DNA from: a virus
Strand: one strand, 5' to 3'
DNA length: 36,219 nucleotides
Virus record (IMG/VR): IMGVR_UViG_3300031539_000139
Location: 1-36,219 of that record
Position 1 is the first letter of the stretch; each line of letters opens with the position of its first letter. The position numbers and the translations under genes were made by a program. Of the stretch, positions 7,373 through 15,045 are shown one piece after another. Under the pieces are notes generated by a model. The model was given only the letters and a program-made list of their open reading frames with translations, did no database searches and had not been told where the DNA came from.

Positions 7373-7573
7373 TCAGACCACCTCAACCCATTTCATACAG
7401 GTACGAAGAAGGTGGTCATAATCTCCTGCCATGGCTTCACTTGTGAATTCGCTGATTTTCTCTTTCGGGATTTTCTTTGCCTTCATCCCTTGTGACACGA
7501 TGCCTAGAATGTTCCAAGCGTTCCCGTCCTTGCCGGTCAACTTCACTCTGACTTCAGGAAAAATTGGTTCCAT
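7373..7573 (-). CDS. Conserved small phage/bacterial protein of unknown function
   Basis: A 66-residue protein of a pattern I recognise from many phages and bacteria: PEVRVKLTGKDGNAWNILG, a middle helix with basic residues, and the closing motif SEAMAGDYDHLLRTCMKWV. Members are usually 60-75 residues and annotated only as hypothetical; I know of no function. The start at 7573 overlaps the end of the preceding small gene by 20 bases. It is the last gene before the internal promoter of the regulator. Confidence 0.8.
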   Translation of the reverse strand: MEPIFPEVRVKLTGKDGNAWNILGIVSQGMKAKKIPKEKISEFTSEAMAGDYDHLLRTCMKWVEVV

Positions 7574-7706
7574 CTTCTTTTCCTTTCGTTGTTAAATTAT
7601 AAAAAAAATCTGCCGCTGCATCTAAATCCTCTGGTAGAATTTCATCGGCCTCCTTCCAGTTCAATGTGGGAGGTTGGATCTTAAGTTTTTCAAATTCATC
7701 GGACAT
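7554..7706 (-). CDS. Small acidic hypothetical protein
   Basis: A 50-residue frame starting MSDEFEKLKIQPPTLNWKEA. It overlaps the end of the 165-residue upstream gene by 11 bases and the start of the next gene by 20. The start at 7706 is preferred because a start at 7871 would lie deep inside the upstream gene. The ribosome binding site is weak. It is acidic, probably helical in its second half (LPEDLDAAADFFYNLT), and matches no family I recognise. Confidence 0.5.
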   Translation of the reverse strand: MSDEFEKLKIQPPTLNWKEADEILPEDLDAAADFFYNLTTKGKEDGTNFS

Positions 7707-8193
7707 ACTTTTGCAGTGCCTTCCATGCTCGAAAGCAGGTTTCAGCGACAGAATCATTGTGGTCCAAGAGCTTAAATCGTTGAAAGCCATCCACCATTTC
7801 GAATGCGATTTCATCCATGACCTTATATGAGTCCAAACAAAACAACCTTTGTCCGGTTTGAAGTTTCCCATGTGCTATCAAATCACTGACCACTCGTTCA
7901 ACGTCATTGGTGACGGTAAAAAACCTGTCATGTGGTCCCACATCTTCAATCAGCACAAAGTCAGTTGTCGAAAACAGGATGCGGTAGTGCGCTCTGTTAA
8001 TGTGTGATTCCTCCGCAATAGGGATCTCAGTGCTGCCATCATTTAAGAAGGTTTCCATCAAAGCCTCTGCCGAGCGTTGAGTGTTCCGAAGCACAGCATA
8101 ATTTTCATCTCGCTCTGAAGTCTTTTCCACTTTGGCCAACAACGTTTTCAAAGCATGGATGGCCAGCTGCTTTATCTCTTTCGTCATTCTCAT
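7696..8193 (-). CDS. Hypothetical early phage protein, 165 residues
   Basis: The start at 8193 follows AGGAAAGGA. The protein begins MRMTKEIKQLAIHALKTLLAKVEKT, a helical region that could dimerise, followed by a mixed alpha/beta domain with FSTTDFVLIEDVGPHDRFF and a Val/Leu-rich segment. No catalytic motif or known family is visible. It belongs to the first part of the leftward early operon among other small phage proteins. An upstream extension to 8295 is rejected because it overlaps the previous gene and lacks a binding site. Confidence 0.6.
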   Translation of the reverse strand: MRMTKEIKQLAIHALKTLLAKVEKTSERDENYAVLRNTQRSAEALMETFLNDGSTEIPIAEESHINRAHYRILFSTTDFVLIEDVGPHDRFFTVTNDVERVVSDLIAHGKLQTGQRLFCLDSYKVMDEIAFEMVDGFQRFKLLDHNDSVAETCFRAWKALQKYVR

Positions 8194-8209
8194 TTTTTTG
8201 ATTCCTTTC

Positions 8210-8518
8210 CTAGTTAAAGTGTGGTCCGAATTCTTCTTCTTCCTCATCAATACATTTGGATTTCTCCACCTCATCATTGATGCTCTGAATTTCATCCAGT
8301 AAATGCTGGGCCGTCAATGGCCTACAAGACTTATTTTCCAATTGGTCATTGATTAAGAGTTCGACCACTCTCAGGCAATCACCAACTAAAGATTTCGCGC
8401 CTTCAAGTTCACTTCGTGAAAGGGGATCGGATTCCCCTTCCTTCAGCTCCATCAAGGCCGTAAGGCAATCAGACAGATGGATTGCCGTGTTGTAAAATCT
8501 ACAATAGGACATATTCAT
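8210..8518 (-). CDS. Conserved phage protein of the MSYCRFxNT type
   Basis: This 102-residue protein starts MNMSYCRFYNTAIHLSDCL. The opening MSYCRF-x-NT with a following D-C-L helix is a widespread signature of small phage proteins of unknown function, in which the start and the DC motif are the best conserved parts. The C-terminus is acidic (IDEEEEEFG). GGAAGGT lies eight bases before the ATG at 8518, and the start shares one base with the stop of the 40-residue gene upstream. Confidence 0.8.
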   Translation of the reverse strand: MNMSYCRFYNTAIHLSDCLTALMELKEGESDPLSRSELEGAKSLVGDCLRVVELLINDQLENKSCRPLTAQHLLDEIQSINDEVEKSKCIDEEEEEFGPHFN

Positions 8519-8640
8519 CAGCGGTACCTTCCGTTAATAAGTTGCGATCCTTTGCCAACCATGATCTTCGGCCACATCTTCAGCCGAAGATCCATGGCCA
8601 GCTGCATCAAAAATCTGGCCCTTTTTTCTTGCTCATTCAT
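8518..8640 (-). CDS. 40-residue coupled small protein
   Basis: A short gene encoding MNEQEKRARFLMQLAMDLR... ending in NGRYR. It fits exactly between its neighbours. Its ATG (8640..8638) shares one base with the TAA of the upstream gene (TAATG), and its TGA (8520..8518) shares one base with the ATG of the downstream gene (TGATG). This double coupling argues strongly that it is a real gene despite its size. It is a basic, amphipathic helical peptide of unknown function. Confidence 0.65.
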   Translation of the reverse strand: MNEQEKRARFLMQLAMDLRLKMWPKIMVGKGSQLINGRYR

Positions 8641-8882
8641 TAAGCGATCACCTCATCATATTTTTTCACCATGTCAAAAAGTTGACCGGCCTCAGTGTGA
8701 AAATTGGCATCCTGTAAAGCTTCAGCTGAAGTCTCAAGGATGGCCACTCCGTCCCACTCAAAGAAGTGGGAAACCAGAAGACCCATGGCTTCTGAATCAG
8801 TGGCCTTGTATCCATCTACAAAAGAATTCTTTTTGATCGTGCCCAGCAATTCTCGAATTAAAGCTTTGGTCAAGTCATCCAT
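8640..8882 (-). CDS. Small hypothetical protein, first gene of the leftward early operon
   Basis: An 80-residue acidic protein (MDDLTKALIRELLGTIKK...). The start at 8882 follows AAGGAG by eight bases; the longer frame from 8915 is less likely. It is the promoter-proximal gene of the leftward early operon, about 40 bases downstream of the predicted -10 box. Predicted helices and the segment VSHFFEWDGVAILETSAEAL match no family I recognise. Early promoter-proximal phage genes often encode host-takeover or anti-defence proteins, which is only a positional suggestion. Confidence 0.6.
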   Translation of the reverse strand: MDDLTKALIRELLGTIKKNSFVDGYKATDSEAMGLLVSHFFEWDGVAILETSAEALQDANFHTEAGQLFDMVKKYDEVIA

Positions 8883-8922
8883 GGTGTCAGCTCCTTGGTT
8901 GATTGTTTGTGTCATATACCCT

Positions 8923-8951
8923 TATCTACCGATTTCAGAAAAACTTGACAA
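8923..8951 (-). promoter_or_regulatory. Leftward early promoter
   Basis: On the minus strand TTGTCA (8951..8946) is followed by a 17-base spacer and TAGATA (8928..8923), a recognisable sigma-70-type arrangement. The first ATG of the leftward operon (8882) lies about 40 bases downstream. No better candidate was seen between the two divergent operons. Confidence 0.55.
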
Positions 8952-9214
8952 CTATTTTTCATTATCTCTCATTTCTTCTTTACACTATCACCCAGATAAT
9001 AGGCTGTAAAGGTATACCACTATATAGAAGGAAGGCTTTTAGAATAAGGCCATTTGAAAGACTATGATTTTTCTGCTTTTTCCTGTTGATTGGTTGATGT
9101 TGAGCACACATCATCTGCAGAAAAGTACGTCATTGAGCCATAACCTATTGATAATATACAGGAAAGTGGCGTAAATGCTTATTGAATATATTTTGTTTAC
9201 AGAGTCAAGTTTTC

Positions 9215-9242
9215 TTGAAAAAGTAAGATAAGATTATATAGA
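9215..9242 (+). promoter_or_regulatory. Rightward early promoter
   Basis: TTGAAA (9215-9220), a 16-base spacer and TATAGA (9237-9242) form a plausible sigma-70-type promoter. The predicted start of transcription is about 30 bases before the first start codon at 9281. The upstream TTTACA element at 9196-9201 could allow repression or activation. Confidence 0.5.
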
Positions 9243-9280
9243 ATATGTATAAGGCCCACACATTAACCGGGGGAATGACG

Positions 9281-9484
9281 ATGACAAAACGACCAACCAG
9301 ACTGAGCCAAAAAAAATCATTAGAACAAGCCAGTGCAAAATTCATTGAGAGCCAAAAGTACGCCTTAAAATTGGCTCATGACCTGATTGGGCGCATTGAT
9401 AACTATAAGACAGGTAACCAAGTCCACTGGGGGCATGTTGGTGATATGGACCATCTAGTTAAACAATTAGAAGAGCTCATTTGA
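9281..9484 (+). CDS. Small basic hypothetical protein, first gene of the rightward operon
   Basis: A 67-residue protein (MTKRPTRLSQKKSLEQASAK...). The start at 9281 is preferred because GGGGGA lies six bases before it; upstream in-frame starts at 9245 and 9275 lie before or right next to that site. It has a basic N-terminus, a helical middle and HWGHVGDMDHLVKQLEELI at the end. No family is recognised. It is followed by further small genes of the rightward operon. Confidence 0.65.
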   Translation: MTKRPTRLSQKKSLEQASAKFIESQKYALKLAHDLIGRIDNYKTGNQVHWGHVGDMDHLVKQLEELI

Positions 9485-9546
9485 TAACGAATTGACCAGA
9501 TTAGAAGACTGGCACCACCAACCACAGGAAAAAACCAAGGGAGAAA

Positions 9547-9723
9547 ATGAAGATGAAAAACAAAACACAAAAATTAGAAAAGACATTTAGAGACTTTATG
9601 GATGAAATGGTTGCATACAGAAACAAGGCTGAAACTATGGGCGACTTCAATGTGTCCTGTAAGGCCGAAAGAGAAATGGAAAATTCTTTTCGGGAAATGA
9701 AGAAAAATTTAGTTTATCGATAG
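9547..9723 (+). CDS. Small charged helical protein, 58 residues
   Basis: The frame begins MKMKNKTQKLEKTFRDFMDE and ends KNLVYR. AGGGAG precedes it; the second ATG at 9553 has the better spacing (nine bases), so the product could be two residues shorter. The protein is almost entirely charged and probably helical, with a single Cys. It fills the space between the first gene of the rightward operon and the DUF932 gene. Function unknown. Confidence 0.55.
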   Translation: MKMKNKTQKLEKTFRDFMDEMVAYRNKAETMGDFNVSCKAEREMENSFREMKKNLVYR

Positions 9724-9774
9724 GTCAATAGAAACCAGGGCAATTTTGCCAACCAACCAAAGGGAGAAAAAACC

Positions 9775-10608
9775 ATGATGCTTTCAACACAAAATTCTAA
9801 TGGCTTGAGCAATGACCAGCTGATGGCGACTTGCCCTTCCATCTTTGCCATGACTCCATGGGGTGGGGATGCCACACACAAAGGGATGTCAGACAAGTAT
9901 GATTTCATCCCAACCATTCAAGTCATTGACAAAATGAGGGACGAGGGATTGCTGCCAGTCAAAGCCATGCAAGCCAATACCCGCATCGAAGGAAAGGGAG
10001 AATTTACCCGCCACATTATCCGGTTCCGGTCTTCCCGCCTCAGCTGGAATGTCGGGGATTCACTTCCGGAAATTGTTTTGGTCAATTCCCACGATGGCAG
10101 CTCAAGCTATCAACTCTCGGCAGGGATTTTTCGACTGGTGTGCTCCAATGGAATGATCGTCAAGAGTCATGACTTTGGCAGCTATACTACACGGCATCAA
10201 GGGAACGTGATTGATGGGGTCTTGGATGCTACATACAAAATCATGGACGATATACCGATGCTGGAAGCGAGGGTTGCCGAATACCAATCCTTGACCCTTT
10301 CCCAATACCAGCAAAAGGAATACTGTGAACGAGCCATTGGCCTTCGGTGGGATAAGGACGAGAACGGCCAGTACCCTTGTGACCCAACCCAACTCCTTCG
10401 CACAAGACGTTCAGCCGACAATGGCGACTCTCTGTGGTTGACCTATCAACGGGTCCAGGAAAACCTCATCAAAGGCGGGATCCGACCTCTCAGCCACCAT
10501 GGAAGGAAGACTCGCAAGGTGATTTCTCCATTGGCCGATTACAAACTGAATCGGGATTTGTGGGCATTGACAGACGCCACAGCTCATCCTGAGTCGGTGG
10601 CTTACTAA
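9775..10608 (+). CDS. DUF932 phage/plasmid-like protein
   Basis: A 277-residue protein whose centre carries the hallmarks of the DUF932 (phage/plasmid-like) family: RHIIRFRSS, then the well-conserved LVNSHDGSSSYQLSAGIFRL followed by VCSNGMIV. These proteins are widespread on phages and plasmids, and I know of no proven biochemical role. AAGGGAG lies eight bases before the ATG. It is the largest gene of the rightward operon and the only one with a clear family. The C-terminus (WALTDATAHPESVAY) is typical of a complete protein. Confidence 0.88.
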   Translation: MMLSTQNSNGLSNDQLMATCPSIFAMTPWGGDATHKGMSDKYDFIPTIQVIDKMRDEGLLPVKAMQANTRIEGKGEFTRHIIRFRSSRLSWNVGDSLPEIVLVNSHDGSSSYQLSAGIFRLVCSNGMIVKSHDFGSYTTRHQGNVIDGVLDATYKIMDDIPMLEARVAEYQSLTLSQYQQKEYCERAIGLRWDKDENGQYPCDPTQLLRTRRSADNGDSLWLTYQRVQENLIKGGIRPLSHHGRKTRKVISPLADYKLNRDLWALTDATAHPESVAY

Positions 10609-10704
10609 GTAGAAACAAGGTGCATGGGAGCTGTCAGAGCTACTAGGAACAAAATGGTCGCCAACCGCTACATCAAACAACCACTTTTAACCACGGAGGA
10701 TGGC

Positions 10705-10881
10705 ATGCGAATTGAAAGACGAAAACACAATCGGGCCTTACTGGATTTCCTGGGTGAATCCCTTGGCAAGCTTTGGGCAAAAAATCTAGAGATTTTCGCT
10801 CAAAAGAAAAGTATCAAATTGTTTCGGCAGTGTGAAGAATGGAAGAAATTCGGCACTTTGCTTTGTCGGTCAAGCCAATGA
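10705..10881 (+). CDS. Small basic hypothetical protein
   Basis: A 58-residue protein (MRIERRKHNRALLDFLGES...). I chose the start at 10705 because GGAGG lies five bases before it; an upstream ATG at 10624 would add 27 residues but has a poorer site. It is basic and probably helical. Its TGA overlaps the next ATG (ATGA at 10878..10881), showing operon coupling. No family recognised. Confidence 0.6.
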   Translation: MRIERRKHNRALLDFLGESLGKLWAKNLEIFAQKKSIKLFRQCEEWKKFGTLLCRSSQ

Positions 10882-11078
10882 AACCGACACACAAACTCAA
10901 GGAAGGCGACACAGTTTTCCTGCAATTCCACGGGACACCGAAACCTATCTTTAGCGAGGAAGGCGATTTCTGGGTAAATGTTCAAGTGGTGGATGCACTG
11001 GAAAATGATTTGTATATAGTCAAGCCTGTTTCAGGTCACGGATGCAAGGTAGTTTCCATTAAAAGACTTTTTTATTGA
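10878..11078 (+). CDS. Small beta-rich hypothetical protein
   Basis: A 66-residue protein (MKPTHKLKEGDTVFLQFHGT...) that looks like a small beta barrel. KEGDTVFL at the start and GCKVVSIKRLF at the end are strand-like, as in SH3-like or KOW-type folds, but the sequence is too short to be sure. The start is set by an ATGA overlap with the previous gene. Function unknown. Confidence 0.6.
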   Translation: MKPTHKLKEGDTVFLQFHGTPKPIFSEEGDFWVNVQVVDALENDLYIVKPVSGHGCKVVSIKRLFY

Positions 11079-11091
11079 TACGGAGGTTCCC

Positions 11092-11268
11092 ATGAGCAAA
11101 GACCAAACAACGAGAGGCATGATCCGAATTTACAGTGCATTGCGAGCCATGGACAAAAACATTCAGCGGGTCCAAGCTATTGCTGACGGTTATCCGATTT
11201 CTTTATCTTCCCAGGAAAGGAGTTGTGATGCGAAAGGAACACCAGCTGGAAGTGGGCAACGAAATTGA
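11092..11268 (+). CDS. Small hypothetical protein overlapping the next gene
   Basis: ATG 11092 follows CGGAGG by six bases, a strong start. The 58-residue product (MSKDQTTRGMIRIYSALRAM...) has a helical N-terminal half and a low-complexity C-terminus. Its last 41 bases overlap the start of the following gene. The low-complexity end (DAKGTPAGSGQRN) suggests either a natural overlap or a gene that lost its original stop. Confidence 0.5.
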   Translation: MSKDQTTRGMIRIYSALRAMDKNIQRVQAIADGYPISLSSQERSCDAKGTPAGSGQRN

Positions 11269-11434
11269 GATTGACGGTCAGCGGTATTGGATAGCCAAAG
11301 TAGATGGCAATACTCTTGACTTAATGCGTGATCCAGACACTTACAGCCACATGAAGAAGAAATCATGTCCAAGCTTTTGGCCAACCTTTTTTCTACTTGT
11401 GTTGATCGTTATTTTCATCAAAATATTTTTCTAA
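11228..11434 (+). CDS. Small tail-anchored membrane protein
   Basis: The start at 11228 follows AAAGGAG by five bases. The 68-residue product has a soluble N-terminal part that looks like a small beta domain (EVGNEIEIDGQRYWIAKV) and a C-terminal hydrophobic segment (FWPTFFLLVLIVIFIKIFF), so it should be membrane anchored through its end. The first half resembles the preceding 66-residue beta protein in style but is not clearly homologous. Function unknown. Confidence 0.6.
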   Translation: MRKEHQLEVGNEIEIDGQRYWIAKVDGNTLDLMRDPDTYSHMKKKSCPSFWPTFFLLVLIVIFIKIFF

Positions 11435-11444
11435 CGAGGTGAGT

Positions 11445-11660
11445 ATGGACAATCAGGGTGAAGCCTTTGAATCTTACGAAGCCTATTTAAAAGAACATCA
11501 GGCATCAGTTGATCGACTGATGAACCTTGAGCATGTGCCGCGCTACATTCGGCTGATGGAGTTGAAAGCCATTCTTCGTGCTTTGCAAAAGATTACCATT
11601 GAGGTTGATTCCGTCACTAATTTTCTTGAACGTACCCACCAAAAAGATCAAACAAGTTGA
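11445..11660 (+). CDS. Small helical hypothetical protein, last gene of the rightward operon
   Basis: A 71-residue protein (MDNQGEAFESYEAYLKEHQA...) with amphipathic helices throughout. GAGGTG lies close before the ATG at 11445; a GTG at 11439 is an alternative start. Its 3' end overlaps the 3' end of the lipoprotein gene on the other strand by 13 bases (11648-11660), so the rightward and late operons meet without a gap. Function unknown. Confidence 0.55.
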   Translation: MDNQGEAFESYEAYLKEHQASVDRLMNLEHVPRYIRLMELKAILRALQKITIEVDSVTNFLERTHQKDQTS

Positions 11661-12118
11661 CCCTCTGATTCAAGTTCCATGGCCCCTGGCTTGATGCCTA
11701 GAGCCTGTTCACAAGCCAAGATTGCCCCATCGAAGACCGCATCAATGTAGGATGCAACCAGTGCTGTATTTTCACCATTTTGAATGTAAGGGCGAAGGCG
11801 AATCATGAAGACCTGCAACATGCCCTTCGTGACTTGCTGGTAGACGGGATCCAGACCTTTCACGAATGCAAGTGTGATAGGTTCCACTGTGGATGGATCT
11901 TCAGCCATGGCCAATTGCACCGTAGATCGAGCCTCCTTAAAAATCTCCATAAGCTTTTGGATTTTATCCGGTGGCAGTTTTTGAGAATGGATGCCCACGG
12001 CCATAATCGTCTGAGCCAATACTTGCGCTTCGAACGGGCTGGGTGGTGGTTGCTTGACTCCCGTACCGCCTGCACAGCCAAACATCAAAAGAATGAAACA
12101 GATCAAGATTGTCGGCAT
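11648..12118 (-). CDS. Predicted lipoprotein at the end of the late operon
   Basis: A 156-residue protein with a short signal sequence and lipobox-like MFGC placing the lipidated Cys at residue 15, followed by a Gly/Pro-rich linker (GGTGVKQPPPSPF) and a helical domain. GAAAGGA lies nine bases before the ATG. Lipidation points to a Gram-negative envelope location. It is the last gene of the late operon, downstream of the endolysin, so an outer-membrane spanin-like or superinfection-exclusion role is possible. It is longer than typical o-spanins and lacks their Pro-rich body, so neither role is established. Confidence 0.65.
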   Translation of the reverse strand: MPTILICFILLMFGCAGGTGVKQPPPSPFEAQVLAQTIMAVGIHSQKLPPDKIQKLMEIFKEARSTVQLAMAEDPSTVEPITLAFVKGLDPVYQQVTKGMLQVFMIRLRPYIQNGENTALVASYIDAVFDGAILACEQALGIKPGAMELESEGQLV

Positions 12119-12131
12119 GGTGTTTTTCCTT

Positions 12132-13313
<1,182 letters not shown>

Positions 13314-13327
<14 letters not shown>

Positions 13328-13619
13328 TGTCGTTAAATTTATTGGCTGCAACTATGCCTCTAGCAATGACACTGAGTTCGATTCGCATGTCTCCCATGGT
13401 ATTGTTGATTTCCTTCATCGTTTCCTTAACTTCCTTCATATCTTTTTCAATAGGATCGATCCGCATCTTCGCTTCGATGGTGATTGGGGCCAGCTTAAGC
13501 TTTTCTATAATTCGATCATTGACCCATGATTCAGTAGCCAAAGTGGAATACAGAGTCATCAAACTGAGCAGTCCGGCAAGGCCGATCCCGCCCAACAATA
13601 AAGAATTTTTCTCCGGCAT
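13314..13619 (-). CDS. Membrane-anchored coiled-coil protein, spanin- or haemolysin-like
   Basis: A 101-residue protein with one N-terminal membrane segment (about residues 6-26, SLLLGGIGLAGLLSLMTLY) and a long charged coiled coil (MRIDPIEKDMKEVKETMKEI...). This layout fits inner-membrane spanins (Rz) and XhlA-type haemolysin accessory proteins. Its position between a holin-like gene and the endolysin supports a lysis role. An ATG at 13625 two codons upstream is an alternative start. No o-spanin is nested in it; the later lipoprotein gene might be the partner. Confidence 0.6.
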
Positions 13620-13655
13620 GTGCATATCCGTCCCTTCTGATTCTAAAAACGATCA

Positions 13656-13859
13656 TCAGAAAACAGGCTTGCCTTGAAATTTCTTTACGCCTTTCCTGAA
13701 TGCTCCCGTACCTGTCATCACCACGCCTGCTTCCTTGATTGTGCTTCCCGTTGCAGGATCGACAGTCGCTTCCACTACAGCACCAACGCCTTCAGCCACT
13801 AAACCGGCAATCGTGAGCCACCCATTGATAGCCCAGAGAATGGATAGTACAGCTCCCAT
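13656..13859 (-). CDS. Small membrane protein, possible holin
   Basis: A 67-residue protein with one or two hydrophobic segments (SILWAINGWLTIAGLVAEG, then VGAVVEATV) and a basic C-terminus (FRKGVKKFQGK). AAAGGA lies five bases before the ATG. Holins are small membrane proteins with basic ends placed just before lysis genes, and this gene directly precedes the coiled-coil membrane protein and the endolysin. The hydrophobic part is Gly/Ala/Val-rich. The holin assignment is by position and shape only. Confidence 0.5.
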   Translation of the reverse strand: MGAVLSILWAINGWLTIAGLVAEGVGAVVEATVDPATGSTIKEAGVVMTGTGAFRKGVKKFQGKPVF

Positions 13860-13898
13860 GATGTTCCTTTGGTTAAGTATAACCCCTTTCAGGTTTAC

Positions 13899-14330
13899 TT
13901 ATGAAAGATTGAATCGAAGTTCAATGGTTGGGGTCAGTGGTGTTCCATCAATTTTACAACCCACTTCATTCGATAGGGGACTTTCATTCCCGCTTTTATC
14001 CGAAGCCGAGATAGCAAAAAAGGTATCACCTTCTGGCAGTGCAATTTTATGAACCACCGTGAAGGTTCCGTCGCCATTATCAATGGCCGTGCTTGGGTCA
14101 TGCGGAATGTCGATGGTTCCCACACCTGTCCCGCCTTTGATGATGCCACCGTTCGGCCCATAATAGAGCGTGTATTTTTCCATATCTGGCTCAGAATTGT
14201 ATTTCCAAGCCAATCCGCTTTTTTCGTTGCACACCGGCAAGGCTTGACTCAATCCCAAAGCCGGAAAGCCAAAGGCTAAAACGACAAGAAGGAACAACTG
14301 AGTCGGTAAGAAACCTTGAATATGTCGCAT
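13899..14330 (-). CDS. Exported fibronectin-III-like protein
   Basis: A 143-residue protein with AGGAGG five bases before the ATG and a long hydrophobic signal peptide (QLFLLVVLAFGFPALGLSQA, cleavage near residue 30). The mature part is a single FN3-type domain: LAWKYNSEPDMEKYTLYYG is the standard opening W-x2-N-x-E-x-D-x3-Y-x-L-Y-Y-G, and ISASDKSGNESPLSNEV the closing strand. It has three Cys, two of which could pair in an oxidising compartment. It should act outside the cytoplasm, perhaps on the host surface. Together with the exported lectin it brackets the lysis genes. Confidence 0.75.
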   Translation of the reverse strand: MRHIQGFLPTQLFLLVVLAFGFPALGLSQALPVCNEKSGLAWKYNSEPDMEKYTLYYGPNGGIIKGGTGVGTIDIPHDPSTAIDNGDGTFTVVHKIALPEGDTFFAISASDKSGNESPLSNEVGCKIDGTPLTPTIELRFNLS

Positions 14331-14350
14331 GACTTCCTCCTATGTTAAAG

Positions 14351-15034
14351 CTAGGCAACTGTAAGTCGATGCGCCAGCCAGTTGGTTGCAGACTCGCCCA
14401 CGAATTTTATGGCTTGCCATTGGGTTGTGATTGTGAGATTTGAGGCTGATGCATTCATTGTATCAGCTCCACCTCTTGCAATGGTCAAGGCCGTGGCTGC
14501 ACCAACGCTTGTAATCAAAACTTCTTTTCCTGGTGCCGCTTGAGGAAGAGTGATCGTGAAGGCCCCGCCTATAGTATTGCCATTGATTTTCCGATCATTG
14601 GGCAAGGCTTGATAAGTTGTGGAAACATCAGTCACATAGTCGAACAGTTCTCTTGTTATGTCAAAAATATCAACCCCATCGGTCCAGATCCAATGGACAT
14701 AGTTTCGGTCCAGAACAATATTGGCCCCACCGCCGCCAATGACTTCAAAGTCCAACACAAAGGCTCCGGTGGTGTTGTTCTTCAGCATGTAAAGCATATT
14801 GCGAGCTGGCACCGTAACCGTCACATTCCCAGTGAGAATGCCTGAGAATTCTAACCGCATATCTCGCACTTGGTCGTTGGTCAGATCCACATCACCAGGT
14901 CCACCTGCAACATCAATATTCGAAGCCGATGTTATCTTTCTTTCCAGAATATCGGTTCCCTCATTGACGGTGACTTCCTTTTGGCTTTGACCTTGTTCAA
15001 CATGGTCGATGATGAGAATCGGGCTTTGTGGCAT
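14351..15034 (-). CDS. Putative tail fibre or tail tip protein
   Basis: A 227-residue protein with no signal peptide, Thr/Asn/Gly-rich and beta-structured (GNVTVTVPARNMLYMLKNNT, then ITLPQAAPGKEVLITSV). The pattern of repeated short strands and IxLP segments is that of phage fibre or adhesin proteins. It follows the C-terminal hub gene by 11 bases, and GGAG precedes its ATG by eight bases. It probably attaches to the tail tip and contacts the receptor. It is not assigned to a specific family. Confidence 0.6.
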   Translation of the reverse strand: MPQSPILIIDHVEQGQSQKEVTVNEGTDILERKITSASNIDVAGGPGDVDLTNDQVRDMRLEFSGILTGNVTVTVPARNMLYMLKNNTTGAFVLDFEVIGGGGANIVLDRNYVHWIWTDGVDIFDITRELFDYVTDVSTTYQALPNDRKINGNTIGGAFTITLPQAAPGKEVLITSVGAATALTIARGGADTMNASASNLTITTQWQAIKFVGESATNWLAHRLTVA

Positions 15035-15045
15035 TGGTTCAGCTC

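Larger units (their letters stand above)
8883..9280. promoter_or_regulatory. Divergent control region between the two early operons (398 bases)
   Basis: No convincing gene lies here. The region is AT-rich and holds two opposed promoters (8923-8951 leftward, 9215-9242 rightward). It also has a widely spaced dyad CTTTACA (8978-8984)/TGTAAAG (9005-9011), a further TTTACA at 9196-9201, and a separate dyad TGATGT-N7-ACATCA (9095-9113). The TTTACA/TGTAAA elements match the half-sites in front of the HTH regulator gene at 7325-7345. It is therefore the best candidate for the early genetic switch. Confidence 0.6.

Noticed and set aside
9095-9113. Replication origin or attachment site
   Set aside because: Only a single 6-base dyad is seen. 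There are no iterons, integrase gene or replication gene nearby to support either call.
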